A stretch of 64,000 nucleotides of DNA, taken from Maridesulfovibrio zosterae DSM 11974. GTDB lineage: Bacteria; Desulfobacterota; Desulfovibrionia; Desulfovibrionales; Desulfovibrionaceae. This document shows, in pieces, positions 27,543 through 36,915 of this stretch. Both the position numbers and the translations under genes were made by a program. Each line of letters opens with the position of its first letter. Within the stretch, counting starts at the first letter, position 1. Under the pieces are notes generated by a model, which saw only the letters and a list, made by a program, of their open reading frames with translations, ran no database searches and was not told the origin of the DNA. The DNA lies in contig NZ_KE384342.1 of assembly GCF_000425265.1 (NCBI RefSeq), positions 124,001 through 188,000 of the forward strand. The letters are read 5' to 3'.

Positions 27543-28244
27543 TTGAATTACCAGTTTGATTGGCATCTTGTTCTCAGCGGACAATACGGACAGTGGATTC
27601 TTGACGGAGTTAAAGTTACTCTCCAGATTTCAGCTGTTTCTATTGTATTCACGTTGCTTCTTGGGACTATCATTGCTGTTATGCGCATGTCCAAGTTTAA
27701 GCCGTTTGAATGGTTCAGCTTTGCCTTTGTTGAATTCTTCAGGAATACACCATTACTTATTCAGATATTTTTTTGGTATTTCGGGTCGTATTCGATTTTG
27801 CCCGATGGCGTTAACGAATGGTTATATGATCATGATTTCGAGTTTGCGGCAGGTGTTATTTCACTGACAGTTTATACTGCTGCGTTTGTTGCTGAAGAAA
27901 TAAGGGCCGGGATTAATTCTATTCCGAAGAATCAGCTGGAAGCTTCTCGTGCTACAGGGCTTTCATTTCTGCAGGCATATAGATATGTTATTTTACCGCA
28001 GGCTTTCAGAATTATTATTCCGCCACTTATTTCACAGTCACTTAACCTGATCAAAAATTCATCACTGGTAATGACTATCGGTGTTATGGATCTAACCTAT
28101 ATGGCACGTCAGATTGAATCATACACGTTCCACGGATTTGAATCTTTCACAGTTGCCACATTGATCTATCTGTGTATTTCGCTGGTCGTGTCATTTGCGA
28201 TCAATATGTATAATAAGCATTTCCTGCTGCAAATTAAATACTAG
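27543..28244 (+). CDS. polar amino acid ABC transporter permease 1
   Basis: A 233-residue HisM-type permease with about five helices. The domain contacting the ATPase is clear: EEIRAGINSIPKNQLEASRATGLS (EAA loop) followed by YRYVILPQAFRIIIPPL. The likely start is TTG at 27543, with only a weak ribosome site; with the stem-loop upstream this should keep synthesis low relative to the binding protein. Works with the second permease as a heterodimeric channel. Confidence 0.92.
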   Translation: MNYQFDWHLVLSGQYGQWILDGVKVTLQISAVSIVFTLLLGTIIAVMRMSKFKPFEWFSFAFVEFFRNTPLLIQIFFWYFGSYSILPDGVNEWLYDHDFEFAAGVISLTVYTAAFVAEEIRAGINSIPKNQLEASRATGLSFLQAYRYVILPQAFRIIIPPLISQSLNLIKNSSLVMTIGVMDLTYMARQIESYTFHGFESFTVATLIYLCISLVVSFAINMYNKHFLLQIKY

Positions 28245-28256
28245 GAGAGGCGTCTT

Positions 28257-28952
28257 GTGCAATGGGATGTAGTTTGGAATAATTTTGATTATTTTCTCTG
28301 GGGCGCCTTTCCCAATGGTCCACTAGGCGGTCTTGCAGTCAGCATCATTCTTGCTGTGCTTGGGATCTTCGGTGCATTCTGGATTGGTCTTGCAGCAGGG
28401 TTAATGCGTCTTTCCCGTAATATACTGGTTAAGTCCATTTCTGTTGTATACATTGAAGTAATTCGCGGTGTGCCACTGCTTATGCTTATTTTCTGGTTTT
28501 ACTTTTTAGCTCCTGTTTTACTTGGTAAGCCTTTGCCTGAATTCCACTGTGCGCTGGTTGCTTTTATTGTTTTTACCGGTGCATATATTGGTGAGATCGT
28601 TAAGGCCGGGGTTATTGCCCTTCCTCGTGGCCAGATGGAAGCTGCTCGTGGTACTGGTTTATCACATGTTCAGGCTATGCGTTATATTATTTTGCCGCAG
28701 GCACTTCGTAATATGATTCCATCTTTTGTAAATCAGTTTGTATCACTTACAAAGGATACCTCTCTTGCATACATTATAGGTGTTAATGAACTGACAAGAA
28801 CTGCAACACAGGTTAATAACAGGACTCTTTCCGCTCCAACGGAAATTTTTATTACTATTGCGGTATTATATTTTATAGTTTGTTATGTGTTGACTCATTT
28901 CAGCCGTAAGATGGAAGCGCATCTTGCTAAATACCAGGCTCGCGATCGTTAG
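28257..28952 (+). CDS. polar amino acid ABC transporter permease 2
   Basis: A 231-residue HisQ/M-type permease starting with GTG 13 bases after the first permease and a good AGGAGAGG site. EAA loop: AGVIALPRGQMEAARGTGLS then MRYIILPQALRNMIPSFVNQF. It is homologous to permease 1 and completes the importer. A terminator follows. Confidence 0.92.
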   Translation: MQWDVVWNNFDYFLWGAFPNGPLGGLAVSIILAVLGIFGAFWIGLAAGLMRLSRNILVKSISVVYIEVIRGVPLLMLIFWFYFLAPVLLGKPLPEFHCALVAFIVFTGAYIGEIVKAGVIALPRGQMEAARGTGLSHVQAMRYIILPQALRNMIPSFVNQFVSLTKDTSLAYIIGVNELTRTATQVNNRTLSAPTEIFITIAVLYFIVCYVLTHFSRKMEAHLAKYQARDR

Positions 28953-28985
28953 ATTCACTGATTATATTGTATATTAGGTTATATG

Positions 28986-29020
28986 GTCCCGGTGTATTTG
29001 TATGCCGGGACTTTTATTTT
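28986..29020 (+). terminator. terminator of the polar amino acid importer
   Basis: GTCCCGG (28986-28992) pairs with CCGGGAC (29005-29011), followed by TTTTATTTT. Confidence 0.75.
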
Positions 29021-29048
29021 GAGTTGCCATTCAATATGTAACTTTGTT

Positions 29049-29077
29049 TTGACGCCTTTCCATTCTTATCATAATGT
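29049..29077 (+). promoter_or_regulatory. sigma70-type promoter of deoC
   Basis: TTGACG (29049-29054) and TAATGT (29072-29077) with a 17-base spacer, about 100 bases before deoC and just after the previous terminator. Confidence 0.6.
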
Positions 29078-29177
29078 CGCTTTAATGGTAGATTTGCTCT
29101 TTTCTCAGGACTCATATTTACCTTGCCTTAAAGCTAATCCGGCAGGGGAATCATTAATTTTCAGCATGGAGATCGAC

Positions 29178-29831
29178 ATGAAAAGGATAGATAATCTGGC
29201 AGAGTACATTGATCATACACTTTTAGATGTTTCAGCTGTAGGAAGTGATATTGAACAGTTATGCCGTGATGCTGTTGAGCATGGGTTTGCCTCTGTCTGT
29301 GTTCACCCATGTCATGTTGCACATGCCGCTGAACTGCTTTTTTCTGAAAAACCTATGGTATGTTCAGTAATAGGGTTCCCTTGCGGGGCAACAATGTCAG
29401 AAATCAAAATGCTTGAAGCTATGCGCTTGGTTGATAAGGGTGCTCAAGAGTTGGATATGGTAGTTAATATCGGAGCGCTTAAGGCTGGAGATCGCAAAAC
29501 ATTTTTAAATGATATTTTTATGACTGTTCAGGGCGCTGGACATGTTCCTGTAAAGGCAATTATTGAGACTGGACTGCTTGATGAGGATCAGAAGAAAATT
29601 GCCTGCGAACTGGCAGTGACTGCCGGGGCATCTTTTGTTAAAACCTGCACAGGATTTGGTCCCGGGTGCGCGTGTATTGATGACATCAAACTAATGCGTT
29701 CAATTGTAGGTAACGCAGCCGGTGTAAAAGCCAGCGGTGGTATTAAAACTTATGAGCAGGCACTCGCATTGGTTGAAGCCGGAGCTAGTCGTTTAGGGAC
29801 ATCATCGTCCATTGATATTGTAAGGAGATAG
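29178..29831 (+). CDS. deoC: deoxyribose-phosphate aldolase
   Basis: A 217-residue class I aldolase that cleaves 2-deoxyribose 5-phosphate to glyceraldehyde 3-phosphate and acetaldehyde. The frame is open for 65 more codons upstream, but that part contains a terminator and promoter; TGGAGA before ATG 29178 and family length settle the start. ELDMVVNIG (Asp93) and FVKTCTGFG (Schiff-base Lys155), plus VKASGGIKT with the second Lys, are intact. It is followed 3 bases later by a cobalamin-pathway gene, an unusual partner; no other deo genes are here. Confidence 0.95.
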   Translation: MKRIDNLAEYIDHTLLDVSAVGSDIEQLCRDAVEHGFASVCVHPCHVAHAAELLFSEKPMVCSVIGFPCGATMSEIKMLEAMRLVDKGAQELDMVVNIGALKAGDRKTFLNDIFMTVQGAGHVPVKAIIETGLLDEDQKKIACELAVTAGASFVKTCTGFGPGCACIDDIKLMRSIVGNAAGVKASGGIKTYEQALALVEAGASRLGTSSSIDIVRR

Positions 29832-29834
29832 CAT

Positions 29835-30509
29835 TTGTCAGGGAAAATTGAGCTTATTAAAGTAGCGGAACCAAGTGAAATTGAAAGGAAATCATTCGAG
29901 ATTATTGATTCTGAAGTTGTTGAGCCAAGGAAATATGACGGCATAGAGTGGCAGATTGCACGGCGGATGGTACATACCACTGCTGATTTTGAATTGATTG
30001 ATCTTGTACGCATTCATTCTGATGCTGTAACTTCCGGGCTTGAAGCGCTGCGAAGTGGGTGTACTATTGTCACTGATACTGAAATGGCCCGTTGCGGCAT
30101 ACCTATGCGCAGGATGAATCCACTCAACTGTAAAGTTCGTTGTCTTATGAATGATCCTGAAGTTATTGCCTCCGCCAAAATGAATAATACAACTCGCGCT
30201 CATGCTGCTCTTGATATGACAGCAAATATTTTAAAGCCTGAGATTCATGTCATCGGAAACGCTCCGACTGCGCTTATTCGTCTGGTAAAACTCATTGAAG
30301 ACGGAGTCATTGATCCACCTGCTCTGGTGGTAGGGATGCCTGTTGGGTTTGTGAATGCTGCAGAGTCAAAATATTTGCTTATGAATCATAAAGATATACC
30401 GTATATTACTATAGAAGGTCGTAAAGGAGGGTCTGCCTTAGCGGCTTGCGTAATTAACGCTCTTGCTGAAGTTGTGCTTGCTGAGAGAGGGCTCTCTTCA
30501 GCTTTATAG
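29835..30509 (+). CDS. cbiC: precorrin-8X / cobalt-precorrin-8 methylmutase
   Basis: A 224-residue CbiC/CobH-family enzyme that moves the C-11 methyl group to C-12 to give (cob)hydrogenobyrinate, late in corrin ring synthesis. The family pattern is seen: IERKSFEIIDSE near the N-terminus, then RMVHTTADFE with the catalytic His, and VGMPVGFVNAAESK. It starts with TTG, with AAGGAG 7 bases before, and lies 3 bases after deoC, so the two are translated from one message. No other cbi genes are adjacent. Sulfate reducers generally use the anaerobic (cobalt-first) route, so cobalt-precorrin-8 is the likelier substrate. Confidence 0.93.
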   Translation: MSGKIELIKVAEPSEIERKSFEIIDSEVVEPRKYDGIEWQIARRMVHTTADFELIDLVRIHSDAVTSGLEALRSGCTIVTDTEMARCGIPMRRMNPLNCKVRCLMNDPEVIASAKMNNTTRAHAALDMTANILKPEIHVIGNAPTALIRLVKLIEDGVIDPPALVVGMPVGFVNAAESKYLLMNHKDIPYITIEGRKGGSALAACVINALAEVVLAERGLSSAL

Positions 30510-30648
30510 AGACTGACAAGTATATTAAAATAATGTTAAGTTGTTTAACTAATGTATGGGAAATAGATTTGTTGGTAAGTTGTTATTTTTTTTGCTTAAT
30601 GGCGTAATGGTATGGACTTTGGTGCCCATCTGTGAATATCATGTACAT

Positions 30649-30670
30649 AACTGCTTCAAGCAGTTTTTTT
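30649..30670 (+). terminator. short intrinsic terminator after cbiC
   Basis: AACTGC-TTCAA-GCAGTT followed by TTTTT; short but in the expected form, about 140 bases after the stop codon and just before the GGDEF/EAL gene. Confidence 0.65.
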
Positions 30671-30704
30671 AATTTACACTGATTCGTTACTGGTAAAGCA
30701 AGAT

Positions 30705-33521
30705 ATGTCAGATCATAAATCCGGTTCTAAAAGATTCATGTTTACATTCAAAAAAGGTGAGAGATCTATTTCCAAAGATCTTTCAGCTTGTATTGTTTTT
30801 GCTCTCGCAATTATTATAGGCCTTGTAAGTGCTTATGAATATTTTGGACGCTCCAGAATGCTACGGCATGAGTTTGAGGATAAAGCTGATACTTATATAG
30901 AGCAACTCGCTAAATCCGTTACATATCCTATCTGGAATTTTGATATGGGATCGCTTAAGCATGTTTGCAGCGCCTATACTCAGAATGAGCAGTTTGCAAA
31001 GCTTAAGATTACTGATTTTAATGGAGATGTTCTATTCGATTTTGTACGTCCCGGAGAAGAAGATAATAACCCTATTTCCCGTAGTCGTGATCTCTATATT
31101 TCAAAAGAGAAAATAGGGACTATCGAGCTTGAATTATCCAGTAAAGCATATAGACGTAATATTGATTGGGTTTTATTTATTTCCAGCCTTACATTTCTCA
31201 TCTCAGTTGCAGTTATATACGTAATTACAGGTTTTTTGCTAGATTATTTTATCAAAAACCCTTTGGCGCGACTCCGAAAGGGGATGGATAAGGTCGCTAT
31301 GGGGGATTTTTCATATCGATTTGAAGAATTTCAATATATTGAACTTTTTGAAATCGGTACGCGATTCAACCGGATGACCGAGGAGATTGCCAGTCGAGAG
31401 AGACGCCTTGAAGAAGTTAATAAAGCTTTACAGGGAGAGGTTGTGAAGCGTGAAAATGCTGCCCGTTCCCTTATAAAGAGTGAAAAAAGATACAGAGCGT
31501 TAGTTGAGACTACGGCCGAAGGTTTCTTTATGATCGATGATGATCAGGTCATTCTTGATGTTAATCCAGCATTTTGCCGTATGATGGGGCTTGCTCGTGA
31601 GGATGCTCTTGGTTCAAATGTGTACAGTCTTTTGGGGGCGGCAGCTTCTGAAAAATTTGGTGAACGCCAGAGCGGAGATTATCGGTTTGAATTAAATTTG
31701 CTGAATAAAGAAGGTAACGAGATAGATATTTCTATTAACGCAACGCATCTTTATGAAAGCGACATCGATACACTTACCTTTGCATTTATTACAGATATTT
31801 CTAGCTACAAGATGATGGAGAAAGCTCTGCGTGCCTCTGAGGAAGAGTATAGAACTATTGCTGAATATACTTTTGACTGGGAAATGTGGATCAGTCCAAC
31901 CGGGACAGTTAAGTATGTAAGTCCTTCATGTGAAAGAATTTCCGGTTATCCGAAAGGGTATTTTATGGAAGGCCCCATGAGAGTAGAGAACATTCTGCAT
32001 AAAAATGACCGGGATTATTGGCATTCAGCCATGGGGGGAAACTTTTTTTCCGCTGATGGAACTGATATGCGGTTATTTCGCAGAGATGGTCTGTTGCGCT
32101 GGGTTTCACTCACTGGTCATCAGGTTTTTGCCGGTGATGGAACTTCTCTTGGGTTACGTCTTTCACTGCGCGACATCACCAAACGCAAATTTATGGAAAA
32201 GCAATTGCAGTATGAAGCATTGCATGATCCTTTAACCGGCCTGGCAAACAGGACTCTTTGTTGTGACCGTATTCTACAGGCTATAGAACGTTCACGTAGA
32301 CGAGATAATTATTATTACGCCGTTGTTTTTATGGATCTTGATCGATTCAAAATTATTAATGACAGTTTAGGGCACAATATCGGTGACAGGCTGCTTGTTG
32401 AAGTCTCTAAGCGCTTGCTGCAGGCAATAAGAGAACTTGATACAGTTTCCCGCTTTGGTGGTGATGAGTTCATTGTTGTACTTGAGGAGCTTTCTTCACC
32501 ACGTGAAGGTATCCGCATTGTAAGACGTTTGCGTGATAATCTCAGAGTTCCGATGACAATTGAAGGTCATAAAATTAATGTAGCAGCAAGCTATGGCGTG
32601 ATTTTAAGCCCTATGATTTACGATAAGCCTGAAGAAATTATTCAAAATGCAAATGTGGCCATGCACCAGGCTAAAGAATCTGGACGTGACCGGATCAAGG
32701 TTTTCAATAAACGTATGCTTGATAAAGCTGTAATGGCCATGCAGCTTGAACGTGATTTGCGGGCAGCTATGCTTTCAGATGAACTCTTTCTCGATTACCA
32801 GCCTATTTATTCGTTGGAAAATAGACAAGTCGTGGGGTTTGAGGCTTTGATTCGCTGGAACCATCCTGAGCGCGGTCTTGTCATGCCCGGAGAATTTATC
32901 TCTATGGCGGAAGAATCCGGCCTTATTTTCGACCTTGGAAGTTGGGTTATTACTGAGGCATGCCGGCAGATGAAGAGCTGGATCAGCAATTATGATGATG
33001 CGGCAGATATGAAGATGTCTATCAATATTTCGGGCCGCCAGTTTTCACAGCCCTCACTTGTTGATAATATTCTTTCAAAGCTGGATGAGTTTGATCTTCC
33101 TCCGGAAAATCTTAAAATTGAAATAACTGAAACAGCTATTATGGAAAGGGCAAGTCAGGCTGTTGAAATGCTTAAAAGACTTAAATCGGCAGGCGTACTT
33201 GTTTCAATTGATGATTTCGGAACCGGTTATTCATCTATGAGTAATTTACAGGAATTTCCTCTGGATCAGCTTAAAATTGATCTTAGTTTTGTTCATAAGA
33301 TCTGTAATTCATCAGAAAATATTGAGATTGTTAAGGCAATTGTTAATCTTGCCCATAATCTTGGATTGAGTGTCGTGGCTGAGGGTGTTGAGGAGATCGA
33401 ACAGGAAGAAATACTTAAGAATATGGGATGTGAATTCGGTCAGGGATATCTTTTTTCTCGTCCGATTAGTCTTAATAAAGTAGAATCTTTCTTTAAGGGA
33501 GAAATCCAACTTGGTGAATAG
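30705..33521 (+). CDS. membrane sensor with PAS, GGDEF and EAL domains (c-di-GMP turnover)
   Basis: A 938-residue protein. Helix 1 (about 28-48) and helix 2 (about 150-178) flank a periplasmic sensor of about 100 residues (FEDKADTYIEQLAKSVTYPIW). A HAMP-like linker and short coiled coil follow, then two PAS domains (about 255-375 and 378-505). The GGDEF domain keeps FGGDEF (about 583-588), so it may make c-di-GMP. The EAL domain keeps FEALIRW, an ETAIME stretch and DDFGTGYSS, so c-di-GMP breakdown is also possible. Both sites look intact; which dominates cannot be said. A monocistronic gene between two terminators with a poor ribosome site. Confidence 0.93.
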   Translation: MSDHKSGSKRFMFTFKKGERSISKDLSACIVFALAIIIGLVSAYEYFGRSRMLRHEFEDKADTYIEQLAKSVTYPIWNFDMGSLKHVCSAYTQNEQFAKLKITDFNGDVLFDFVRPGEEDNNPISRSRDLYISKEKIGTIELELSSKAYRRNIDWVLFISSLTFLISVAVIYVITGFLLDYFIKNPLARLRKGMDKVAMGDFSYRFEEFQYIELFEIGTRFNRMTEEIASRERRLEEVNKALQGEVVKRENAARSLIKSEKRYRALVETTAEGFFMIDDDQVILDVNPAFCRMMGLAREDALGSNVYSLLGAAASEKFGERQSGDYRFELNLLNKEGNEIDISINATHLYESDIDTLTFAFITDISSYKMMEKALRASEEEYRTIAEYTFDWEMWISPTGTVKYVSPSCERISGYPKGYFMEGPMRVENILHKNDRDYWHSAMGGNFFSADGTDMRLFRRDGLLRWVSLTGHQVFAGDGTSLGLRLSLRDITKRKFMEKQLQYEALHDPLTGLANRTLCCDRILQAIERSRRRDNYYYAVVFMDLDRFKIINDSLGHNIGDRLLVEVSKRLLQAIRELDTVSRFGGDEFIVVLEELSSPREGIRIVRRLRDNLRVPMTIEGHKINVAASYGVILSPMIYDKPEEIIQNANVAMHQAKESGRDRIKVFNKRMLDKAVMAMQLERDLRAAMLSDELFLDYQPIYSLENRQVVGFEALIRWNHPERGLVMPGEFISMAEESGLIFDLGSWVITEACRQMKSWISNYDDAADMKMSINISGRQFSQPSLVDNILSKLDEFDLPPENLKIEITETAIMERASQAVEMLKRLKSAGVLVSIDDFGTGYSSMSNLQEFPLDQLKIDLSFVHKICNSSENIEIVKAIVNLAHNLGLSVVAEGVEEIEQEEILKNMGCEFGQGYLFSRPISLNKVESFFKGEIQLGE

Positions 33522-33600
33522 TGGTTGAATTCAATATATAGAATTTATGTAAATTGGATTTGCTTACAATATATTTTACTGCAATATTTTTGCATAAGTG

Positions 33601-33632
33601 AAAAGAGTCTGAGTAGAAGGACTCTTTTTTTA
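33601..33632 (+). terminator. terminator of the GGDEF/EAL gene
   Basis: AAAAGAGTC (33601-33609) pairs with GACTCTTTT (33620-33628), followed by further T residues. Confidence 0.85.
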
Positions 33633-33913
33633 TTTGTGTGGTAGCGATTGTATAATCAATCAGTATGTATTGGTATGGTTTATTCTGATACTATTACAAG
33701 ATATTGATAAAGTATATTTAAGTCAAACAAGTTTAGTTTATTTTATAATATTAGTGCAAAAGTACCGAATCATGTTGCATGTACTGTTCTGGCGTGCTAG
33801 GGCCGAATTTACATCTTGTTTATTTTTTTATGTCTCAGGATTATTTGTTAAGGTTCGCCCGGTTTTTTAGAATTAAAACGGGTGGGTAAATTACCATCAA
33901 CCTGGATCAGGCT

Positions 33914-34240
33914 ATGAGTGTCAAAAGCAAAGGGAATAGCACGGTTACGATTTTTCCGGATTGGTGTAAGGGGTGCGGTATATGCGCAGCCTTTTGTCCG
34001 GGTAAGGTCATGGAGTTGAATGATCAAGGGAAGGCTGTTGTTGTAAAAGAGGAAGAGTGCATAAGTTGCGGATTCTGTGAATTGCACTGTCCTGATTTTG
34101 CAATTATGGTCCGCCCCAAAGCTGATGATGAAATCCCCGCGGTGTGCAGGGCTGTTCTTGAGAAGGCTGCCCGTAAAACCGATATGCCTGCTGACGGCAG
34201 TGCTGCGGAAAAAAACAGTTCCGATATGGAAAAGGGATAG
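33914..34240 (+). CDS. korD: 2-oxoacid:ferredoxin oxidoreductase, ferredoxin-like delta subunit
   Basis: A 108-residue 2[4Fe-4S] subunit. Two motifs are seen, CKGCGICAAFCP and CISCGFCELHCP, each with all four Cys, then a polar 35-residue tail. It is the first gene of korDABC and should carry electrons from the TPP subunit to external ferredoxin. The 280 bases upstream hold a weak hairpin (CCCGGTTTT with AAAACGGG at about 33858-33883) and no clear promoter. The ribosome site is weak. Confidence 0.92.
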   Translation: MSVKSKGNSTVTIFPDWCKGCGICAAFCPGKVMELNDQGKAVVVKEEECISCGFCELHCPDFAIMVRPKADDEIPAVCRAVLEKAARKTDMPADGSAAEKNSSDMEKG

Positions 34241-34250
34241 GTGAACTTCC

Positions 34251-35402
34251 ATGGCCAGACCCAGAAAAAAGAAAAATACAGAAATTTTTGCTCTAGGTAA
34301 TGAGGCTGTTGTTGAAGGTGCACTTCTGGCGGGGTGTACTTTTTATGCTGGATATCCGATTACTCCTTCATCAGAGATAATGGAAATTATGGCACAAAGA
34401 CTGCCTCTTATTCCCAATGGTTCTTTTATTCAGATGGAAGATGAGATTGGAGGACTGGGAGCCGTTATAGGCGGATCGCTCGCAGGGCGAAAGGCTATGA
34501 CAGCGACATCAGGTCCAGGGTTTTCTCTTATGCAGGAACATATCGGGTATGGGTGCATAACTGAGACTCCGCTGGTGATAGTCAATGTCATGCGAGGAGG
34601 ACCAAGCACCGGTCTTCCAACTTCACCTGCTCAGGCAGATGTTCAGCAGGCTAGATGGGGAACCCACGGTGACCATTCAATTATAGTTCTTTCCGCGTCA
34701 AATGTTCAGGAGTGTCTGGATAATACAATTGAAGCATTTAATTTGGCGGAAAAATATCGTACGCCGGTTATTCTTCTCATTGATGAAATTACTGCTCACA
34801 CCCGCGAGAAGATAATTATTCCTAATGAAGATGAGTTTGAAGTTTTCAACCGGATTGTCCCTACTATGCCGCCGGAATGGTATAAGCCTTATGAAGAGAC
34901 TGTCCGCGGTGTTCCGCCAATGCCTGCTATCGGTTCAGGGTATCGGTTTCACGTTACAGGGCTGACACATGATACAAACGGTTTTCCAACTTCCCGCCCT
35001 GATGAAGTTCGCGAACTTAATGAACGTTTATTTCGTAAGATAGATCAGTTTCTGCATGACGTACAAATTGTTGATGAAATTGATACTGATGATGTCGATG
35101 TTGCAGTTATTGCTTACGGAACTGTTGCACGTTCTGCGGAATTGGCAGTTAAGCAAGCACGGGAACTTGGTGTTAAAGCCGGACTGCTTAAACTCTCTAC
35201 TCTGTTTCCATATCCAAGAAAGGCTACTGAAAAGATCATGGCAAAAGCCAAGACTATTATTGTGCCAGAGATGAATATGGGCCAGATTTCCAGAGAAGTG
35301 AAAAGGGTGAATAACGGTCAGGTCAGTGTACGTACCATTAACAAGGTTGACGGGCAGATTATTACTCCTGCTGAAATCCTCAAAGTCATAACACGGGTGT
35401 AG
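34251..35402 (+). CDS. korA: 2-oxoglutarate:ferredoxin oxidoreductase alpha subunit
   Basis: A 383-residue alpha subunit containing the pyrimidine-binding and transketolase C-terminal-like domains. GNEAVVEGALLAGCTFYAGYPITPSSE and the TSGPGFSLMQE stretch with VNVMRGGPSTGLPT are typical of KorA. The enzyme converts 2-oxoglutarate and CoA to succinyl-CoA and CO2, reducing ferredoxin, in the anaerobic cytoplasm. The order D-A-B-C and the separate alpha and gamma chains favour Kor over pyruvate or branched-chain enzymes, but the substrate is not proven by sequence. Confidence 0.9.
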   Translation: MARPRKKKNTEIFALGNEAVVEGALLAGCTFYAGYPITPSSEIMEIMAQRLPLIPNGSFIQMEDEIGGLGAVIGGSLAGRKAMTATSGPGFSLMQEHIGYGCITETPLVIVNVMRGGPSTGLPTSPAQADVQQARWGTHGDHSIIVLSASNVQECLDNTIEAFNLAEKYRTPVILLIDEITAHTREKIIIPNEDEFEVFNRIVPTMPPEWYKPYEETVRGVPPMPAIGSGYRFHVTGLTHDTNGFPTSRPDEVRELNERLFRKIDQFLHDVQIVDEIDTDDVDVAVIAYGTVARSAELAVKQARELGVKAGLLKLSTLFPYPRKATEKIMAKAKTIIVPEMNMGQISREVKRVNNGQVSVRTINKVDGQIITPAEILKVITRV

Positions 35403-35404
35403 CC

Positions 35405-36241
35405 ATGGCTGATATGAAAGGAACACAACTCATTCATGAGTATTTAAGGCATAATAAAAAGTTCCCGCATGTTTTTTGTGCTGGTTGCGGACACGGTATT
35501 GTTCTGGGGTCATTGATTAGGTCCATTCATGGGCTGGGACTTTCAAAGGACGAAGTTTGTGTTGTGGCCGGTATCGGCTGTTCCGGCAGACTTGCTGCCT
35601 ATGTTGATTTTAATACTGTTCACACCACGCATGGCCGTGCGCTTACTTTCGCTACCGGAATCAAGATGGCGAAGCCCAATATGCACGTAATCGTAGTAAT
35701 GGGCGATGGTGATTCCATGGCAATAGGCGGTAACCATCTAATTCATGCTGCTCGCAGAAATATCGGTGTTACTGCTCTTATTCTTAACAATAATATTTAC
35801 GGAATGACTGGCGGACAGTGTTCACCCACGACTCCTTCAGGTGCGTTTACTATGACAAGTCCTATGGGGCAGATGGAACAAAGTTTTGACTGTGTTGAAC
35901 TTATGACCGCTGCTAAGGCAAACTATGTTGCTCGAGGTTCTGTTTTTCATGTGAAGAAGCTTGATAAAATGATTATGGAAGGCATCAGTAATCCTGGATT
36001 TGGAGTGGTTGAGATTATGACTCCATGTCATACTCAGTATGGCCGTAAAAACAAGTTCAAGACTCCTGTAGATATGTTTAAGAACATCAAGGATACTGTT
36101 ATCTCTATTGAACGCTACAATCAGCTTAGTGAAGAAGAGCAGGCCAGCCGTATCCCCTCTGGAGTATTTGTCCAGAAGGATACTCCCAGTCTGGAAGAAA
36201 AGTTTTATCAGATGGCAGCCAGTTGTCAGGGAGGTGCATAA
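35405..36241 (+). CDS. korB: 2-oxoglutarate:ferredoxin oxidoreductase beta (TPP) subunit
   Basis: A 278-residue TPP-binding subunit. FCAGCGHGIVLGS near the N-terminus, GIGCSGR, and the TPP/Mg motif GDGDSMAIGGNH with NNNIYGMTGGQCSPTT are clear. It starts 2 bases after korA and its stop overlaps the korC start (TAATG). It carries the catalytic thiamine cofactor. Confidence 0.93.
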   Translation: MADMKGTQLIHEYLRHNKKFPHVFCAGCGHGIVLGSLIRSIHGLGLSKDEVCVVAGIGCSGRLAAYVDFNTVHTTHGRALTFATGIKMAKPNMHVIVVMGDGDSMAIGGNHLIHAARRNIGVTALILNNNIYGMTGGQCSPTTPSGAFTMTSPMGQMEQSFDCVELMTAAKANYVARGSVFHVKKLDKMIMEGISNPGFGVVEIMTPCHTQYGRKNKFKTPVDMFKNIKDTVISIERYNQLSEEEQASRIPSGVFVQKDTPSLEEKFYQMAASCQGGA

Positions 36242-36861
36242 TGGCAGATCAGCATCTCGATAGATTCGAAATACGTCTTTCCGGCCTTGGTGGTCAGGGG
36301 ATTCTTACACTTGGAAAGGTTATGGGGTCCGGTTTGTCTTTGGGGCACAGTTATTTTGTAACCCAGACTCAAAGCTATGGTCCTGAGGCTAGAGGCGGAG
36401 CAAGCAGGTCGGATCTTGTCGTCAGTTCAGGTGTTATAAGTTATCCGAAAGCTGAATCTTTGGATTTGCTTATCGCTCTCAGTCAGGAAGCGTGTAATAT
36501 GTATTATCGCAACCTGAAGCCCGGTGGTCTGCTGATGATTGAAACCGATCTTGTAAAGCAGCCTCCTGTGAATCAGTTTATAGGACTGCCGTTTACTAAG
36601 CTGGCGAAAGAGAAAATCGGATTAGTACAAACCATGAACACTATTGTTTTGGGTGCTGCTACTTTTCTGCTTCCTTTTGCTGAGCAGAGAGTAATGCGCA
36701 AGAATCTTGAAGAAGTCCTCCCCGCAAAGATCAGAGATATTAATGTTAAGGCTTTTAATCTTGGATTTCGTGAAGCGAAAAAGAATTTCGGAGATCCTGA
36801 GCACCTTTGGAAAGCGAATGCAGTCGTTGTTCCTGACGATGATGACTATGATTCTATTTAA
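36241..36861 (+). CDS. korC: 2-oxoglutarate:ferredoxin oxidoreductase gamma subunit
   Basis: A 206-residue gamma subunit. LSGLGGQGILTLGKVM is the family N-terminus and TQSYGPEARGGASRSDLVVS the usual core. The frame is open six codons upstream, but GGGAGG then TAATG marks the start at 36241, coupled to korB. Ends 22 bases before a bidirectional terminator. Confidence 0.93.
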   Translation: MADQHLDRFEIRLSGLGGQGILTLGKVMGSGLSLGHSYFVTQTQSYGPEARGGASRSDLVVSSGVISYPKAESLDLLIALSQEACNMYYRNLKPGGLLMIETDLVKQPPVNQFIGLPFTKLAKEKIGLVQTMNTIVLGAATFLLPFAEQRVMRKNLEEVLPAKIRDINVKAFNLGFREAKKNFGDPEHLWKANAVVVPDDDDYDSI

Positions 36862-36882
36862 TTTAAAATGATTATGAAATTT

Positions 36883-36915
36883 AAAAGCCTTCCGGTTAAC
36901 TGGAAGGCTTTTTTT
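36883..36915. terminator. bidirectional terminator between korC and the lipoprotein gene
   Basis: AAAAGCCTTCC (36883-36893) pairs with GGAAGGCTTTT (36902-36912) followed by T residues. The right arm lies inside the last codons of the minus-strand lipoprotein gene. Confidence 0.9.

Noticed and set aside
28983-29177. A 65-codon N-terminal extension of deoC
   Set aside because: This stretch contains the terminator of the upstream operon and a good promoter, and the shorter start gives the normal DeoC length.
33848-34252. A 134-codon minus-strand frame opposite korD
   Set aside because: Lies opposite a clear ferredoxin gene with both Cys motifs; no family or ribosome site.
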